Positions 11,701 through 22,504 of a stretch of 64,000 nucleotides of DNA are shown here, piece after piece (position 1 is the first letter of the stretch; every line of letters starts with the position of its first letter). The notes beneath the pieces are model-generated. The model saw only the letters and a list, made by a program, of their open reading frames with translations, did no database searches and was not told where the DNA came from. Both the position numbers and the translations under genes were made by a program. The stretch spans positions 81,825-145,824 of the forward strand of contig JACCGJ010003121.1 in the NCBI GenBank assembly GCA_013407085.1. The letters run 5' to 3'. This stretch comes from Atriophallophorus winterbourni. Taxonomy: Eukaryota > Platyhelminthes > Trematoda > Plagiorchiida > Microphallidae.

Positions 11701-14397
11701 ATTTCGACCATGATTTTTTAATGCTGCGCAGCTTTTCGAATGACTAAACAGTCCGATGCGGTGGGAGCAATCTCCCGTAACACTCGCAGCGATAGACAGC
11801 ACTCGGTCGATCGGCGTGCGGTGTGTTCAGCAGCCAATGAGTTGTATCTGCTCCTCCCGAGCTTGCAGACGCTTAACCCAATGCCTCCAACGTGAACGGT
11901 CAAGGGCACGTTCTTCCCAACTCGCGGGGTCAATGCGAAGAGCTTTCAAACGTCCTTGTACCGCAAGTGCGGTCTGCCCAATGGTCGACTTCCAGATTTC
12001 AACTCATAGTGTTGATCTTTGGGAATACGATCATTTTCCATTCTGTAGACGTGACCAAGCCACCGTAGGTGGCACTGCCGTAGTAGGGTCAACAGGTTTT
12101 GAAGACCAGCTTTAGAAAGCACTTCAGCATTAGTCACCTTGTCCATCCATGATATGTTCAACGTACGACAGATGCTTCGTTGACGGAGAGCATCTCAATG
12201 ACGTGAACGAGTAGAGCCACATCAACAGGACAAATTCCTTCTGGCTTTCGTTGCTTTCCTCGCATTCCTATATGGCGATCGTGTAAGTGTACTCCAACTC
12301 ATAGAAACCAGCTTGCTGCTACACGCATCCCCAGCATAGGATTTTGAGACATCCTCAAATGTAACTGGCCTTCTTATTTATAAAACGGACCTTGCCGAGT
12401 TCAGTGATATTATTGGTCAAGGTCTTCAGCTGTCACTATATCAATGCTGCCCGGGAAACCTTCTTACGGAAAAGATATGCCTTTTCACAATCATTTTTAT
12501 CGTTATCCAGTAATTCTATGCTGTGCAGATAACACCGCGTTCGATTGATTTGCTTTTAGTAATGAGCTGCATGTAGAAACACACTGTAGCCTCACTGCTA
12601 TACCCTTTTTAGTCCTGTCTAGGCCTGGGCAACCTGACAGCATTTCAGCTTAATGATGCAAATTATAACTGTGCGGTACTTTGCCTGGATCCAGGTTTCT
12701 TGATAATGCAATACAATACAATACATTTATTATATTAGGAAGACAGTGGTTATCTGGAATCTGCAGGTTTTCGATGTTTTCTTTACCTGAAATCCTAATC
12801 GCAATCATATAGTAACATTGGACAAACTTTTGCTTTGTAAATTCTCTCCCTGCGTTTTGCTGACAGGCGTTTCTGGTGCCAAATGTAATCTAGACTGTGG
12901 AATGTTACGTTTACCTCAACAGTACGTGTCTAATTCTCGTTATTCAACGATTATGAGTTATTGATACAACTGCCGAGATTATTAAAGTGGTCTACTGTTT
13001 TAAGTACTTGATTTTCATATGTTAACCTGCTGTTTGATAAATCGTTGCCATACAGTAAAATAGTGCACTTTTAAGGGGCAAACGAGTTTGAAACACTGAC
13101 CCATACCAGATAGCTTGTTTAACCTCGGCTGTACATTTTTATCATAACCGATCCCAATCGATAATCTTATCACCTGACAAATTATGCAATGCTTTTTCCA
13201 CGTAATGGTATCAGATGCGAAATTGTAAAGAGAGGGTTAAATTTGCCAACATTTGCGGACGCCGCTATTTGTGACCAGGTCATCGACGGATTACTTACTT
13301 TACTTTTACTTTTGTTCGACTATCTCCTACTGGAGGATGAGTCGGCTTCGTTGACTTTACGGATTGCATCCACCCACCCCCGGCGGTTAGAAGCGAGATC
13401 CACGCAGATTTTAAGCCAGGTCCGGTCCCACATGCGCCATCCGTAAACCGATCGTAGACCAAGCAGCTCCACATCTGATCTCACGGTGGCGAGCCAAGTC
13501 TTCACTTCGGCGGATTACAGCTCCCAATCGTTCAAAAGTGATTGCTCGGATTGACCGGGAGTTCCAGCAAGCGTCTTAAAGTTTATAAGCCATCTTCGAG
13601 GGACATATTAAGCACCTTGTCGCCAATTTTGTAATGACGGCGTGGATGTCGCGCTTCGCTGTGCGGGAAGACGGGAGTTGATCCTTACTAAATGTTGCGT
13701 TGTGTATACCCTAACAATGGGGTGAAATAAATAAAGCCGGAACGGAACATCTATTGTGGCCCCAGTGATACGTTATTAATGAACAATATTTCGTACAAGG
13801 TCATTCTGCACGAATGTGAAATTGAGCACCCGTTATGCGTTGTAACCACGAACGTATTACAGTCACATTGTCATTATCCCTTCGTTAAATGTCTGTCTAG
13901 ACCCACGCAGCCGGTAATGTTTCAGCCCACATTAAGACTGAAATTCTATGGCACTGTCAGGCACATGCTTCGTGATTTCATTGAATGTTCATTTGCTTCT
14001 TGAAGCAGTGCGCGAATTCAAGTTATCTGTCTAGGCCTGGGCAACTTGACAGTATCTCAGCCCACGTGCAGTCTCTCACTGTGCGGCACTTTGCCTGGAT
14101 CAAGCTTGTGCTTTCATACCATCAGACCCTGCCGGAATAACTCGTTATGTATGGCATTCGCAGGTGCATCACGATTATTCTGATTAATGCTTTAATCCCT
14201 GATTTACCAGGTGTCTCAATCGCTGACCAGTTTTAAAATGTCCTTGTTTTCTACTTTCTTATGAGAAACCATCCCACTGAATGTCCTTGTTTTTCCAGGT
14301 GCTGCAGGATGCAGCCGATCTCGTACTATCAATGCGCCCTTTCATCGCACACCTTCAAGATCTTCTGAGAGCTTATCAATTGGAAACGATCTCTTGA
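5306..14397 (+). CDS. Glycolipid transfer protein (GLTP-domain), 5 exons, 203 aa
   Basis: The coding exons are 5306-5420, 5457-5512, 7939-8202, 11295-11372 and 14299-14397. All introns are GT-AG and the phases match across every junction. The 36-nt intron 1 is very short. GLTP-fold proteins carry glycolipids or ceramide-1-phosphate between membranes in the cytosol. The assembled protein shows the fold's conserved points: RADVDGN at residues 49-55 with the Asp51/Asn55/Lys58 headgroup triad spacing, LLWLIR with Trp96, and KYH with His136. These positions match the sugar-contacting Asp-Asn-Lys, Trp and His of animal GLTP more closely than ceramide-1-phosphate transfer protein, where the Asn position is Lys. 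The length (203 aa) is close to the usual 209. The start is the first ATG after in-frame stops. Lipid specificity is inferred. Confidence 0.85.
5513..6320 (+). other. GLTP intron 2, 5' part
   Basis: Intronic. It contains a (TA)n tract at 5716-5762 and no coding signal. The open frames here lack domain similarity. Confidence 0.5.
5716..5762. repeat. (TA)n microsatellite
   Basis: About 23 uninterrupted TA dinucleotides inside intron 2 of the GLTP gene. Confidence 0.95.
6320..6516 (+). mobile_element. SINE-like repeat R1, 3'-incomplete
   Basis: Shares the R1 blocks CGGATGTGCAATCATG, GCAGCTAACATCGTGTTAA and CTGTCACTGCCATT, then diverges before the conserved 3' end. It is preceded by a partial duplication of the R1 head. 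Confidence 0.55.
6665..7270 (+). mobile_element. SINE-like repeat R2, copy 1
   Basis: About 600 bp, nearly identical in reverse complement to 8630-9180. On the element strand it ends with a block spelling CTCATCCTCCAGGAGGAGAT, then a tail of AAAAGTAAA/GTAAAGTAA units at 7246-7270. The same terminal block and tail close the RTE-2 LINE at 47780-47838. The 190-codon open frame on its minus strand starts inside the tail-proximal block and is not considered a gene. It lies in GLTP intron 2, upstream of exon 3. Confidence 0.75.
7271..7938 (+). other. GLTP intron 2, 3' part
   Basis: Intronic sequence between repeat R2 and exon 3. No recognisable element or coding signal is seen. Confidence 0.5.
8572..8622 (-). 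mobile_element. R1 3'-end fragment
   Basis: About 50 bp containing GATCCAGGCAAAGTGCTGCA, the reverse complement of the R1 3' terminus. It sits directly beside R2 copy 2. Confidence 0.6.
8630..9180 (-). mobile_element. SINE-like repeat R2, copy 2 (inverted relative to copy 1)
   Basis: Matches 6665-7250 in reverse complement over about 550 bp with scattered differences and small indels, including one near 8995-9018 that breaks the shared open frame. The pair flanks exon 3 (7939-8202) of the GLTP gene. The copy lacks a clean AAAGTAA tail; the R1 fragment sits at that end. Confidence 0.75.
9183..9425 (-). mobile_element. R1 copies (minus), partly duplicated
   Basis: Two overlapping R1 3' halves in minus orientation: CTAAGATACTCTCAGG...CCAGGCCTAGAC at 9193-9225, then a second run at 9255-9425 with GGCAAACTGTCGCACAG, CCCAGGCCTATATGG and the head block. 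One copy was probably interrupted or duplicated. Confidence 0.55.
9430..10650 (+). other. GLTP intron 3, unassigned stretch
   Basis: Intronic. Open frames at 9588-9917 (+), 10102-10305 (-) and 10321-10600 (-) have protein-like stretches but no family I recognise. They may be decayed transposon pieces. Confidence 0.35.
10660..11113. repeat. Long (TGTA/TATG)n tetranucleotide array
   Basis: About 450 bp of TATG units with periodic variants (GCGTG, GCCTG, GCATG), so all six frames stay open. It lies in intron 3 of the GLTP gene. Its right end runs without a break into the 3' terminus of an R1 SINE at 11108-11158. Confidence 0.95.
11108..11160 (-). mobile_element. R1 3'-terminal fragment fused to the microsatellite
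   Basis: AAGCATGATCCAGGCAAAGTGCC is the reverse complement of the R1 3' end. On the element strand R1 would be followed by CATACATA units, which are the array at 10660-11113. Confidence 0.65.
11373..11670 (+). other. GLTP intron 4, 5' part
   Basis: Intronic, AT-rich. No feature recognised. Confidence 0.4.
11675..12215 (-). mobile_element. LINE RT C-terminal fragment (unclassified clade)
   Basis: The minus strand encodes SWMDKVTNAEVLSKAG and RWLGHVYRMENDRIPK, then GRPHLRYKDV. After a frameshift near 11940 it continues with a WEERALDRSRWR-type tail in another frame. This is the carboxy-terminal block seen in many invertebrate LINE ORF2 proteins. The element's 3' end, on the minus strand, is a short CAACAA run near 11678. 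The copy is 5'-truncated and lies in GLTP intron 4. Confidence 0.6.
12515..12710 (+). mobile_element. SINE-like repeat R1
   Basis: R1 blocks in order: TGTGCAGATAACACCG, GTCTAGGCCTGGGCAACCTG and GTGCGGTACTTTGCCTGG. It is followed immediately by an AATAC pentanucleotide run at 12708-12726. Confidence 0.7.
12711..13284 (+). other. GLTP intron 4, unassigned
   Basis: Begins with (AATAC)n and ATTTATTATATTAG, which may be the 3' tail of a further minus-strand LINE. No coding similarity was found behind it. Confidence 0.3.
13285..13520 (-). mobile_element. RTE-2 LINE 3' end fragment
   Basis: Reverse complement of the 3' end of the element at 47600-47840. The minus frame gives [20 protein letters not shown] and WLKICVDLASNRRGWVDAIR, followed by the terminal block and the (AAAGT)-type tail at 13288-13312. 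The remainder was lost by 5' truncation. Confidence 0.7.
13521..14004 (+). other. GLTP intron 4, unassigned
   Basis: No recognisable coding or repeat structure in this stretch. Confidence 0.35.
14005..14125 (+). mobile_element. R1 SINE, 5'-truncated
   Basis: Contains GTCTAGGCCTGGGCAACTTG, GCCCACGTGCAGTCTC and the full 3' end CGGCACTTTGCCTGGATCAA followed by GCTTGTGCTTTCATAC. 5' truncation is typical of reverse-transcribed insertions. Confidence 0.75.
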
Positions 14398-14544
14398 CTC
14401 CCCGTTCTTTTCGAAACAAGCGAAACAATTTTTCCCGTGGCTGTGAATCGGTCTACCTTATCGCGCTGTGACAACCGTTTTGCCCCATACTTTCTTGTTG
14501 GGTCATTGTAAAATCGTTCATTGTGTATTTGAGATTCTTATTTC

Positions 14545-14550
14545 AATAAA
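14545..14550 (+). terminator. Poly(A) signal of the GLTP-domain gene
   Basis: AATAAA lies about 150 nt after the stop codon at 14395-14397, a normal 3'UTR length. Confidence 0.55.
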
Positions 14551-14879
14551 CTTTCTTGTGAACCGAACCTGTTTGACCTTCAACATTTTGAGAGAATGGC
14601 ATAACCGTGAACGCAAATGATGTCCCGCTTTTATTCTTGTTATGTTTGGGTTCACGAATATCTATTAATCGGATTCGAACCGTGATATTATGAACGAAAA
14701 AATCACTTGAGAATTCAAGATTCACTTGATCGATTGGTGATGAGTTTTTACCGCGATCGGACCTGTTCATCCACCTTTCAATGTTGGTAACATATTCACA
14801 AATGCGTTTGACTATGGTGATCCTGGACACACTTGAAGAATCATAAACTGGATATAGATATATGTAACTACGTTGATCT

Positions 14880-15665
14880 CTCCATACTATGTTTGTACGT
14901 ATGTACGTCCTTTTATGGAATATTCCATCCAAGCCTCGGCATAATAGCTGAGGAAGGATATCGAACTACTTGACATGATTTATCATCGTGCGATAAAGTT
15001 GGTCTCCCGTTACAGAAATTCGCCTTTCAAAGAGCGAATGTTAAAACTAAATCCACACGGAGTGACCTCCTGTTGGCATTCAAAATCTTGAATACTGAAA
15101 ATCATCCCCTAGAACACTTGCTAAACCCCAATGGCCTTAGTCAAACACGAAAACATTTGAAGGCTTTAGGCATTCTCCATTGGATATTCGTCATAATTTT
15201 TCTCTCCGTGAGGATTTATTTCAATTCGAACATGTTGACTGAGGAAATCATGTGGTCTTATTCTGTTGAGGTTTTCGTTTTTAAACTCGATGAGTATATG
15301 ACGAACCATGCGGTATGTGACTGTCCATATTGATGTGTGATGGCAAAAGAAAGGAACCAGTGGCGAGAATCCTGCCGTGCTTGTGTTCCCGTTTATCAAT
15401 GACCCTTCCCCCTCCCTTTTTCCAAAAAAGATCATAAACAGCATGTGTAAACAGAGGGACAAAAAAATCCCCCTCTTTTCTTTTTTCATCATGTACCTCT
15501 TTCATGGTATACTTGTTGGCACATCGTCTGTAAAGACTTGTGTGATAATAATAAATAAAAAATGTTTAAGAGATTTTTAATCGATATACCTCGTCATCCT
15601 ATGGTTATTGTTAAGCTTACTGCTTTTTCTACCATAAAACTTTCTGAGTTTCATACTATCTGCTG
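14880..15665 (+). mobile_element. CR1-like LINE 3' end
   Basis: Closely related to 19080-19665: the coding tail (LLDMIYHRAIKLVSRY-type region, AFKILNTENHPLEHLL, KLDEYMTNHAVCDCPY) ends at a TGA near 15333. The 3'UTR motif CTATGGTTATTGTTAAGCTT lies at 15600-15619. About 200 bp more UTR is present here than in the sister copy, so one has an insertion or the other a deletion. Confidence 0.75.
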
Positions 15666-16188
15666 TTCCTAATTCTGAAAGCAGTCATTCGAGTAGCGAA
15701 TCCCTTGATCAAACTGATCGTAAAAATTTACGCTGATAATGTCTTTTAATTTGGCGAACAGCCAATAATGCATCTATTTATATACTCTTCCGCAGACACC
15801 CTCAACTTTCAGTTTCAAATATGGTGTTGCTGTCGTCATTGGATGCGTTATACTGCTCGTCGAGTCTACTCATTGCTGTATTATACCGAGTTACACTGTG
15901 GTCATAAAGGGAATGATAATTCTTCGATCTTGGAAAATGCGACTTTGAACGGTTATCACTAAGATTTGTATTTGAACGCCTTAATAATTTGTGAGAAGCA
16001 ACTTCAACAGTGGCTTTAAGTTTTAACATTGTTTACCACTGCTGTTTTCGTAGTGAAACATCGACTATTGTAAAACGGGAATAAAACTAATCTAGCGCAC
16101 AGCACCGGTGCGAATGCATATAGTTCATATTCATCTTATACCTAATAGTTTATTAGATTTTTATTTTCTTTCAATAATTATTTAACCT
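15666..16188. other. Unassigned AT-rich stretch
   Basis: No coding or repeat feature recognised. Confidence 0.35.
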
Positions 16189-16191
16189 TAA

Positions 16192-16707
16192 CCCTTTCAT
16201 GTCTGAATTATTTTCTAACGCGAAATAAAATATTTTTTCTTCGGAAACGAGTTGCCCAGGGGTGAAATAACACAAATAATATAAAAAGTTTGTGATATTC
16301 ACATAATTGAAAAAATAACAAAATGTAACCAATTGGTTACATCTATTTAAACGCAACGCATTTCGAAGATTTTCTGATTTATTCCAATTTTTTTACATAA
16401 TGTCTTTGTAGGCATGACTAAGTTTATACTGGAACAAAATTTATAATAACTGAGACTTTCACACGATTTTTATTCGGCTCACAAAACTGCGAATTGTGAG
16501 GATACGTTCGAAACCCGTACCAGCACATACTTTCTCTTTCACTGTGGACAAGTCAATGATGATTGCGAACAAATAAGAAAACCACCCTGCAGCTGGCAAA
16601 ATTCTGTATGCCGTCGTGCGAAAAAAATTCGGAAAATTCAGTTAGAATTAGCTTAAAATGACTTGCGAAGTTCATGTAACCAAAAGGTTACATCCTTCCT
16701 GAAAGGG
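16192..16707. mobile_element. TTAA-flanked MITE-like element (516 bp)
   Basis: The left end is TTAA then CCCTTTCATG; the right end read inward is CCCTTTCAGG, flanked by CTAA (a one-base change from TTAA). TTAA targets with CCC-starting inverted ends are characteristic of piggyBac-type elements. Two internal palindromes, TGTAACCAATTGGTTACA at 16324-16341 and TGTAACC-AAAA-GGTTACA near 16675-16692, strengthen the palindromic look. No transposase frame is present. Confidence 0.5.
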
Positions 16708-17345
16708 CTAACCCAATTAGTTATGTACTTTTACGCACGTGTGCCAGTGTCAACTGACCTTGACAGTGTTCACTTGTATTAAATTGATGTGAATGCACAC
16801 TAGTAGGCAAATCGACCACTGATCCTGGTTCATTGCCTAAAAGAGTGGAACATCGTGGGGTAAAATTGGCTGTTTAGGGGTACGGTCAAATCAGTAGTGA
16901 AGGGTTTGACATACATAACATATTCCCTGTCCTAATTATCACACTTGGTCTGACGAAGCTTCTGTGCCAAAAATGAAATCCTACCTAAAACCTGCTCTAA
17001 GCGATTGCACTCAAGTTTTTTGCATGATGAATACACGATCGGTACCGAACATTCTAATCGAAAAGCAATAAGCCCATAAATTTATATAGTTCGGACTATT
17101 TTTATGCGCCTAATAACATAATTCTGCATTAGTACTTGTGGTCTGATGGCAGATCACGTGTCGTGTGCAATAAATATGAACTGCTATGAGATTTTTCAAG
17201 TCACTGAGGTGTGTATGCTTTCACTCAAGTGTACTATTAGAAATATTTGGACACGTGCCGCCCATGTGTTTTTTAGGGTCAACTTAGTGTCGCATTCAGG
17301 ATTACTCTGTCAGCTGACATTGCAAACTTCCACTACTCATCAAGT
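16708..17345. other. Unassigned stretch
   Basis: No clear feature. The frame at 17146-17370 may be the decayed upstream part of the LINE tail that follows. Confidence 0.3.
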
Positions 17346-17349
17346 GTGG

Positions 17350-17755
17350 TATATTTGTACTTTTATGCAGATTGAGCAAACTACCGTACTCAGACAAAGT
17401 GCTTTTCGAACAGATTACTGCTATTTCGTACGTTTGTTTTACTTGGAACAATCTGCCAGATTATGTAAACTCACCAAATCAGCAAACTTTCAAGAGAAGC
17501 CTTGTTGCATTTTTGACCCTAAACCCGTGCATCGAAGAAAACTATACATCTTAACACCATGCATCTACATTTGTTATCCCACAAATCGAAAACAATTTCT
17601 TTCCTTTGGATTTTTAATTGATTCTTGAACTGCTCAGTAATCAACCTAATCCAATTTTTGCTTGTTATATTATTCGTTGTTACCATATTATTATGTGGTT
17701 TTTTGTAAAGCTATATGCGTTTTAGACCATTGAAATTGAATTGAATTGAATAGCT
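17350..17755 (+). mobile_element. CR1-like LINE 3' tail with (TTGAA)n end
   Basis: A plus frame reads FTWNNLPDYVNSPNQQTFKRSL, the last conserved block of CR1 ORF2 (FTWNxLP...F+..L). After the stop comes a 3'UTR ending with TTTTAGACCATTG and a pentanucleotide tail ATTGAATTGAATTGAA at 17737-17752. Confidence 0.65.
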
Positions 17756-17759
17756 CAGT

Positions 17760-18795
17760 ATATAGTAAGAAATTTAGAACGAAGATAGTGTGAAATAACT
17801 GTGAATCTGTTGTATCGACTTCACGTAGTTACCCGCGCTGCAGGAAATCTGAGTCTAAAAGGGTACTTTCACCGATCCATAAACAGCCTAATAGCGTGAA
17901 TTTAAGCCATATTTTTTATGACGCAGTTGGTAATTTATCGGATTCTTTTTATATCACCGATGAACCTTATAGTATGCCACTGGTGAATATGTTTCTGTCA
18001 CGGAAAACTCATGCCTGCTACAAGCCACGAGATTCTTATACCGGGGAATGACGGAGTTTACGATTGATCCCAAATCAGAACAATTACGTCAATTAACGCT
18101 TTTGTACTATATTGATAAAGGACGATCAAAAGCAAAATATAACAAACCTCAACGGTAATCGCTACAGGTTTCATGCAAACCCAAGCGTTCCAATAAACGG
18201 AAGTCAAACAGCTCAGATTGATAGCACCAAGAAAAAATTACGTTTCCTAATTAACGTAAAACACGGGTACGGAAAAATCAAAAATGTGCGGGAAAGCCCA
18301 AGTGCAGTTAACAAAGGAAACAATGTTCGGGAAAGAAAAACTCTAATATTTAACATCTAACATTAGGTTAACTGTTATTTTAAGTTAACGAACACAAAAC
18401 AAAATTATTACCAAAAAACTTGAGAAGGAACAGGGGTAGGGTGGGAAACAAATTTCTCCAGTGTCGTGTGATTCTGTTGACCGAAAGGGGAATTTAAGAA
18501 ATACTACGCGGATTCATACAGTGGCATTCACACGGACGATTTTAACCGTATCAACCCAGCGCAATAATTAGTCACTGCAAATTTCACTGAAGTATTCGCA
18601 CACAAGAGAGATCAGCGCCTCGAATGAGTTGAAGCGTTCGCGTTTGTTAGTTAATATTCACGAAAAATTTCAGTGCAACTTATTAATGATATCTTTCCAA
18701 AGGAATTGCCTCGCAGCCTTACCACTGTATGATATCTAAACAGTTCGAACCATGCTCACTTTGATTGGTGCAGCGTGGTACCCATACTCTACAAG
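17760..18795. other. Unassigned AT-rich stretch
   Basis: No recognisable coding region or repeat. The 82-codon frame at 18112-18360 is Lys/Asn-rich with no known domain. Confidence 0.35.
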
Positions 18796-18799
18796 TCGT

Positions 18800-19668
18800 T
18801 GAATGCCAACCCTGCACCTATGTCATCAGTCCCAGTTAAATGAGTTACCATTTAACCCTGCGAAATGTAAAATGCTGCAGCTTGGAAAATCTCTGCACCA
18901 CACGTATCAGCTTGGCACGCAAGATCTCGTCTGGACCACAGCAGTAAAAGATCTTGGTATCTGGGTTTCGTTTAACCTTAAGCCTGGACATCAAAATCCC
19001 GCATGGTGTACAATAAAGCTTGCTGTATCTTGAGTCTTCTCAAAAGAATATTCAGGATTTTTACGCCCTAAACCCTACCCCGAGTAATTAATACGTATAT
19101 ACGTCCTGTTATGGAATATTCCATCCAAGCCTGGGCATCATGGCTGAGGAAGGATATCGAACTACTCGACAGGATTTATCATCGTGCTACAAAGTTGGTC
19201 TCCCGGTACAGAAATTCGCCTTTCACAGAGCGAATGTTAAAACTGAACCTACAAGATTTTACCCAGCGGCGGATACGTAGTGACCTCATGTTGACATTCA
19301 AAATCCTGCATACTGAAAACCATCCCCTCAAACACTTGCTAAAGCCCAATCGCCTCACTCGAACACGAACACATTCAAAGGCTTTAAGCATTCCGCATTC
19401 TCGATTGGATATTCCTCGTAATTTTTTCTGGGTAAGAATTTGTTTCACTTGGAACTATTTGCTTGAAAAAATCACACGCTCAGAATCTGTTGAGGTTTTC
19501 GCTTCCAAACTCGATGAGTTTATGACAAACTATGCGGTATGTGACTGTCCCTATTGATTTTTCAGATATTTTATATTTTTTTTATACCTTCCATATACCT
19601 TGTCATCCTATGGTTATTGTTAAGCTTACTGCTTTTTCTACCATAAAATTTTCTGAGTTCTGAGTTCT
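18800..19668 (+). mobile_element. CR1-like LINE, 5'-truncated 3' half
   Basis: Starts in the RT thumb: LPFNPAKCKMLQLG and TAVKDLGIWVSFNL, then after a frame change MEYSIQAWASWLRKDIELLD, RRIRSDLMLTFKIL and FTWNYLLEKIT to CDCPY at the TGA (19555-19557). The 3'UTR ends with a heptanucleotide tail (TTCTGAG)n at 19653-19668. Confidence 0.8.
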
Positions 19669-19669
19669 G

Positions 19670-20085
19670 TTTATTACGATGAATTCTGACACTGAGCGTT
19701 GATCCAACGACTTCAGGTTTGTGATCGATTGGTTGGGTCAAGTGGTGCCAAACGGTTTCATTTTCACTTGCGCTTACACCATTTGATTAAAAAACCACTT
19801 GCTGTCATATGGTCAATGCGGAATCAATAACACGTATAATAAAACACAGACCACCAAATCTGCTACAGTTGTTACGCCCTTGCAATAAGCATTTTATTGG
19901 TATAGAATCAAAGGAGAGTTCCGAACGCTGTCAATGTGCGCACGTATGACTAGGAAAAGGCGAAACGGTTGATTGTCTGCATTTAATAGCTTTAGTATCA
20001 ATCGATTGGTCTCAAGGATTCGAATAACTTAAAAATATTGAATGTTTTCGAAAGATAAAATTTCCCAGGAAAGAAATTTTGAATG
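19670..20085. other. Unassigned stretch
   Basis: Between two LINE 3' ends. No feature recognised. Confidence 0.35.
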
Positions 20086-20089
20086 TTTA

Positions 20090-22005
20090 ATGGTCTCCAT
20101 TTTCAGATGAACCTGAAATATTTTCTATCTTGATTAAATCTTTGTAAATGCAGATTAAATGATTTATGGTTGAAAACACATTCAACTTTATTTAACTACA
20201 GGTTCGAAATATAGATACAAATATAGATACGTATAAATAATACGAATCGGTCCAAATGACTGGGGAAACGCTGATGATTGATTTATTAAAGGTAAGATTC
20301 AAGATTTATGGTTGAAAAAGCAATTAACTTTACAATAACCATAGAGTCGAACTGTAGGTACAAATGTATATATGTGTAGAAATAAAATCAAAATCAATGG
20401 GACGATGAGAGTTTATTAATAATTTGGGGCCAACATTTGGATTAGCTCGCATATAATCGTCAAGTTTCGATTTCAATATAGGTACACTGTTTGAACTTAG
20501 GAAATTGGCAGGTAGGGAATTGCAAACAAAGCACACACGGGCGGAATAAAAAATACCTGCGGCAGTTACGTTTGGAGTGTGGTATTTCCAACTTGCAACT
20601 ATGACCACGGCTGTTGCTGGAAGTTCGAAGGTGGAATAATAAGTCCAAGGTGCGGGAAGCAGTAGTAAGTATTTTGTATGCGAGGATAAGATCACCTCGC
20701 ATTCTCTTTTGTGCAAGTGTCCTTATCTCTAGTCATCTGATTCGCTCGGCGAATAGCGTATTTTCAAGTCTGTTAACAAGCTTAGAAGCCCTCTGATATA
20801 TACGATCCAGAAGTAAACTGTCTTTTTGAAGCCATGGTGTCCAGGCTTGTGCAGCATAGTCTAGAATCGGGTGTATATGTGTTTACCATGAGAGGAAAAC
20901 ACCCGGGGAAAACGTCCAAATTTCCGCCGTAACATACGGAGCAGCCGAGACGCGCTTTTGTAAACGGTTTCGCATTGCAGATCATTTTTCAAACTACGGC
21001 AAATAATAACACCCAGGTCCATTTCTTCCAAAGTTTACTCCAGGATTTTGTCTCCGAGCTTGTATGGATAGTAAAAGCCAAGGTCACGACCGATCTGAAC
21101 GATCTTGAACTTTTGCTTATTCAATGGCAGTTTATTTTCGGATGACCAGTTGAACAAAGCATTCAAATCGTTTTGTAGCAAAATACAATCATCAGCATAG
21201 CTGATTCGCCTCCATACTTTCAGATCGTCAGTAAACAGAACCATCTTGCTATTATTTGGTATTGGCAAATCGTTCATATAGATTAGGAACAGTATTGGTC
21301 CAAGCACTGAGCCTTGTGGAACACCGCTAGTGACATCGCTTTTCTTCGATAATGGGCCATCCACGCGAAATCTGATGTGTCTGTTGCTGAGGTAATCACT
21401 TATCAATTTATATACCGAAGACAGGAAGGTCACCGACCTGTAATTTTTAACTTCAGAACGGCAATCACGTTTGTAAATGGGTGTTATTTGTCCCAGCTTC
21501 CAGGCTTTTGTTGCCACACCAGCTTGGAGCAAATTATTAAACTTGCAGCATAGAGGTTCAGAGAACTACGCATGGCAGGTTTTGAGAAGCTTTGGAGTTA
21601 TCTCGTCTGGTCCTGGAGATTTCTTTACGTTTAATTTTCGTAAGTGCTGCGCTACCACCATCGGAGTAATCAATACTTCACTCAAGGTCGGTCGGTCAAG
21701 TCGAATGATTGGTTCCTAATCAGGCTCCGTGGATTTCGACGCTAAAGCTCCGGCATAAAAGTCTGCTAACAGGTCAACGGTTTGATTAATGGATTCTGTG
21801 AAGCTGGACGAAATTTTTATGGCAAAGACTCTTGGTTTAATATTCGTTCTATCGTTTACGAGTCTATATAAGAGCTTCGGATTCTGGTGAATCTGAGAAA
21901 TCAATTGCGATTGAAAAGCTTGTTTATCATCTCGAAATAAGCTGATGACTTTGTTTCGATTTCGGATATAACGGCATTTGCGTTGTCTCGTACTTTGACG
22001 CCGGG
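20090..22005 (-). mobile_element. CR1-like LINE with internal RT deletion
   Basis: From 5' to 3' on the minus strand: linker region (22005-21716, NPKLLYRLVND), RT start (KLGQITPIYKRDCRSEVKNYRSVT), then a jump from VYKLI straight to SDYLSNRHIRFRVDGPL. This removes roughly 100 residues, including the first catalytic Asp motif. Next come VTSGVPQGSVLGPILFLIYMNDL and FTDDLKVW, where FADD is altered to FTDD. The thumb and C-terminal blocks follow to about 20500 and the 3'UTR to 20285. A second 3'UTR-like piece lies at 20090-20270. The copy is dead. Confidence 0.8.
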
Positions 22006-22049
22006 ATTAGATAAGATAACCACTTTCTGATTCAAGATTGTTACAAGCG

Positions 22050-22500
22050 TTAGCTAGCATACAATCGTCAATTTTGATTTGAATATAGTTAAACTAGTAA
22101 AGTTTTCTTAAGTGACAGGTAGGGAATTCCAAGCAACACGCACACGCATCGAATTAAAATACCAGCGGTAGTTCGGTTTGGAGTCTAGTATTTCGAACAT
22201 ACAACCGTGATCTCGGAAGTTGCCTGGGGTTCGAGGTTGGATTAGGTTATCCAGGAGGTGGGAAATAGTAGTGAGAACTTTGTATGTAGCGATAAGTTCG
22301 TCACGCATTCTACTTTAGCTTAAGTTCATTCGTCTGAGGAGCACAACATCTGGAATATTTTGTAAACTGTCGACAAGCTTAGGCGCTCGATGATGTAACC
22401 GGTCATGATTGCGCAGCATAGTCTCGAACAGGATGTATACATAAGTTCATCATTAAAAGAAACGAGACCGTGGAAAAGCCGAAAGATCCACCGTAGCATG
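22050..22500 (-). mobile_element. CR1-like LINE 3' fragment
   Basis: The minus frame reads MRDELIATYKVLTTISHLLDNL and VRVAWNSLPVT, the last coding blocks of CR1 ORF2. It lies upstream (minus sense) of a decayed thumb region at 22320-22500. Confidence 0.65.
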
Positions 22501-22504
22501 CCTC

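Noticed and set aside
14543..14932. 129-codon minus-strand open frame just after the GLTP gene
   Set aside because: It overlaps the GLTP poly(A) signal in antisense and shows no domain, signal peptide or splice support.
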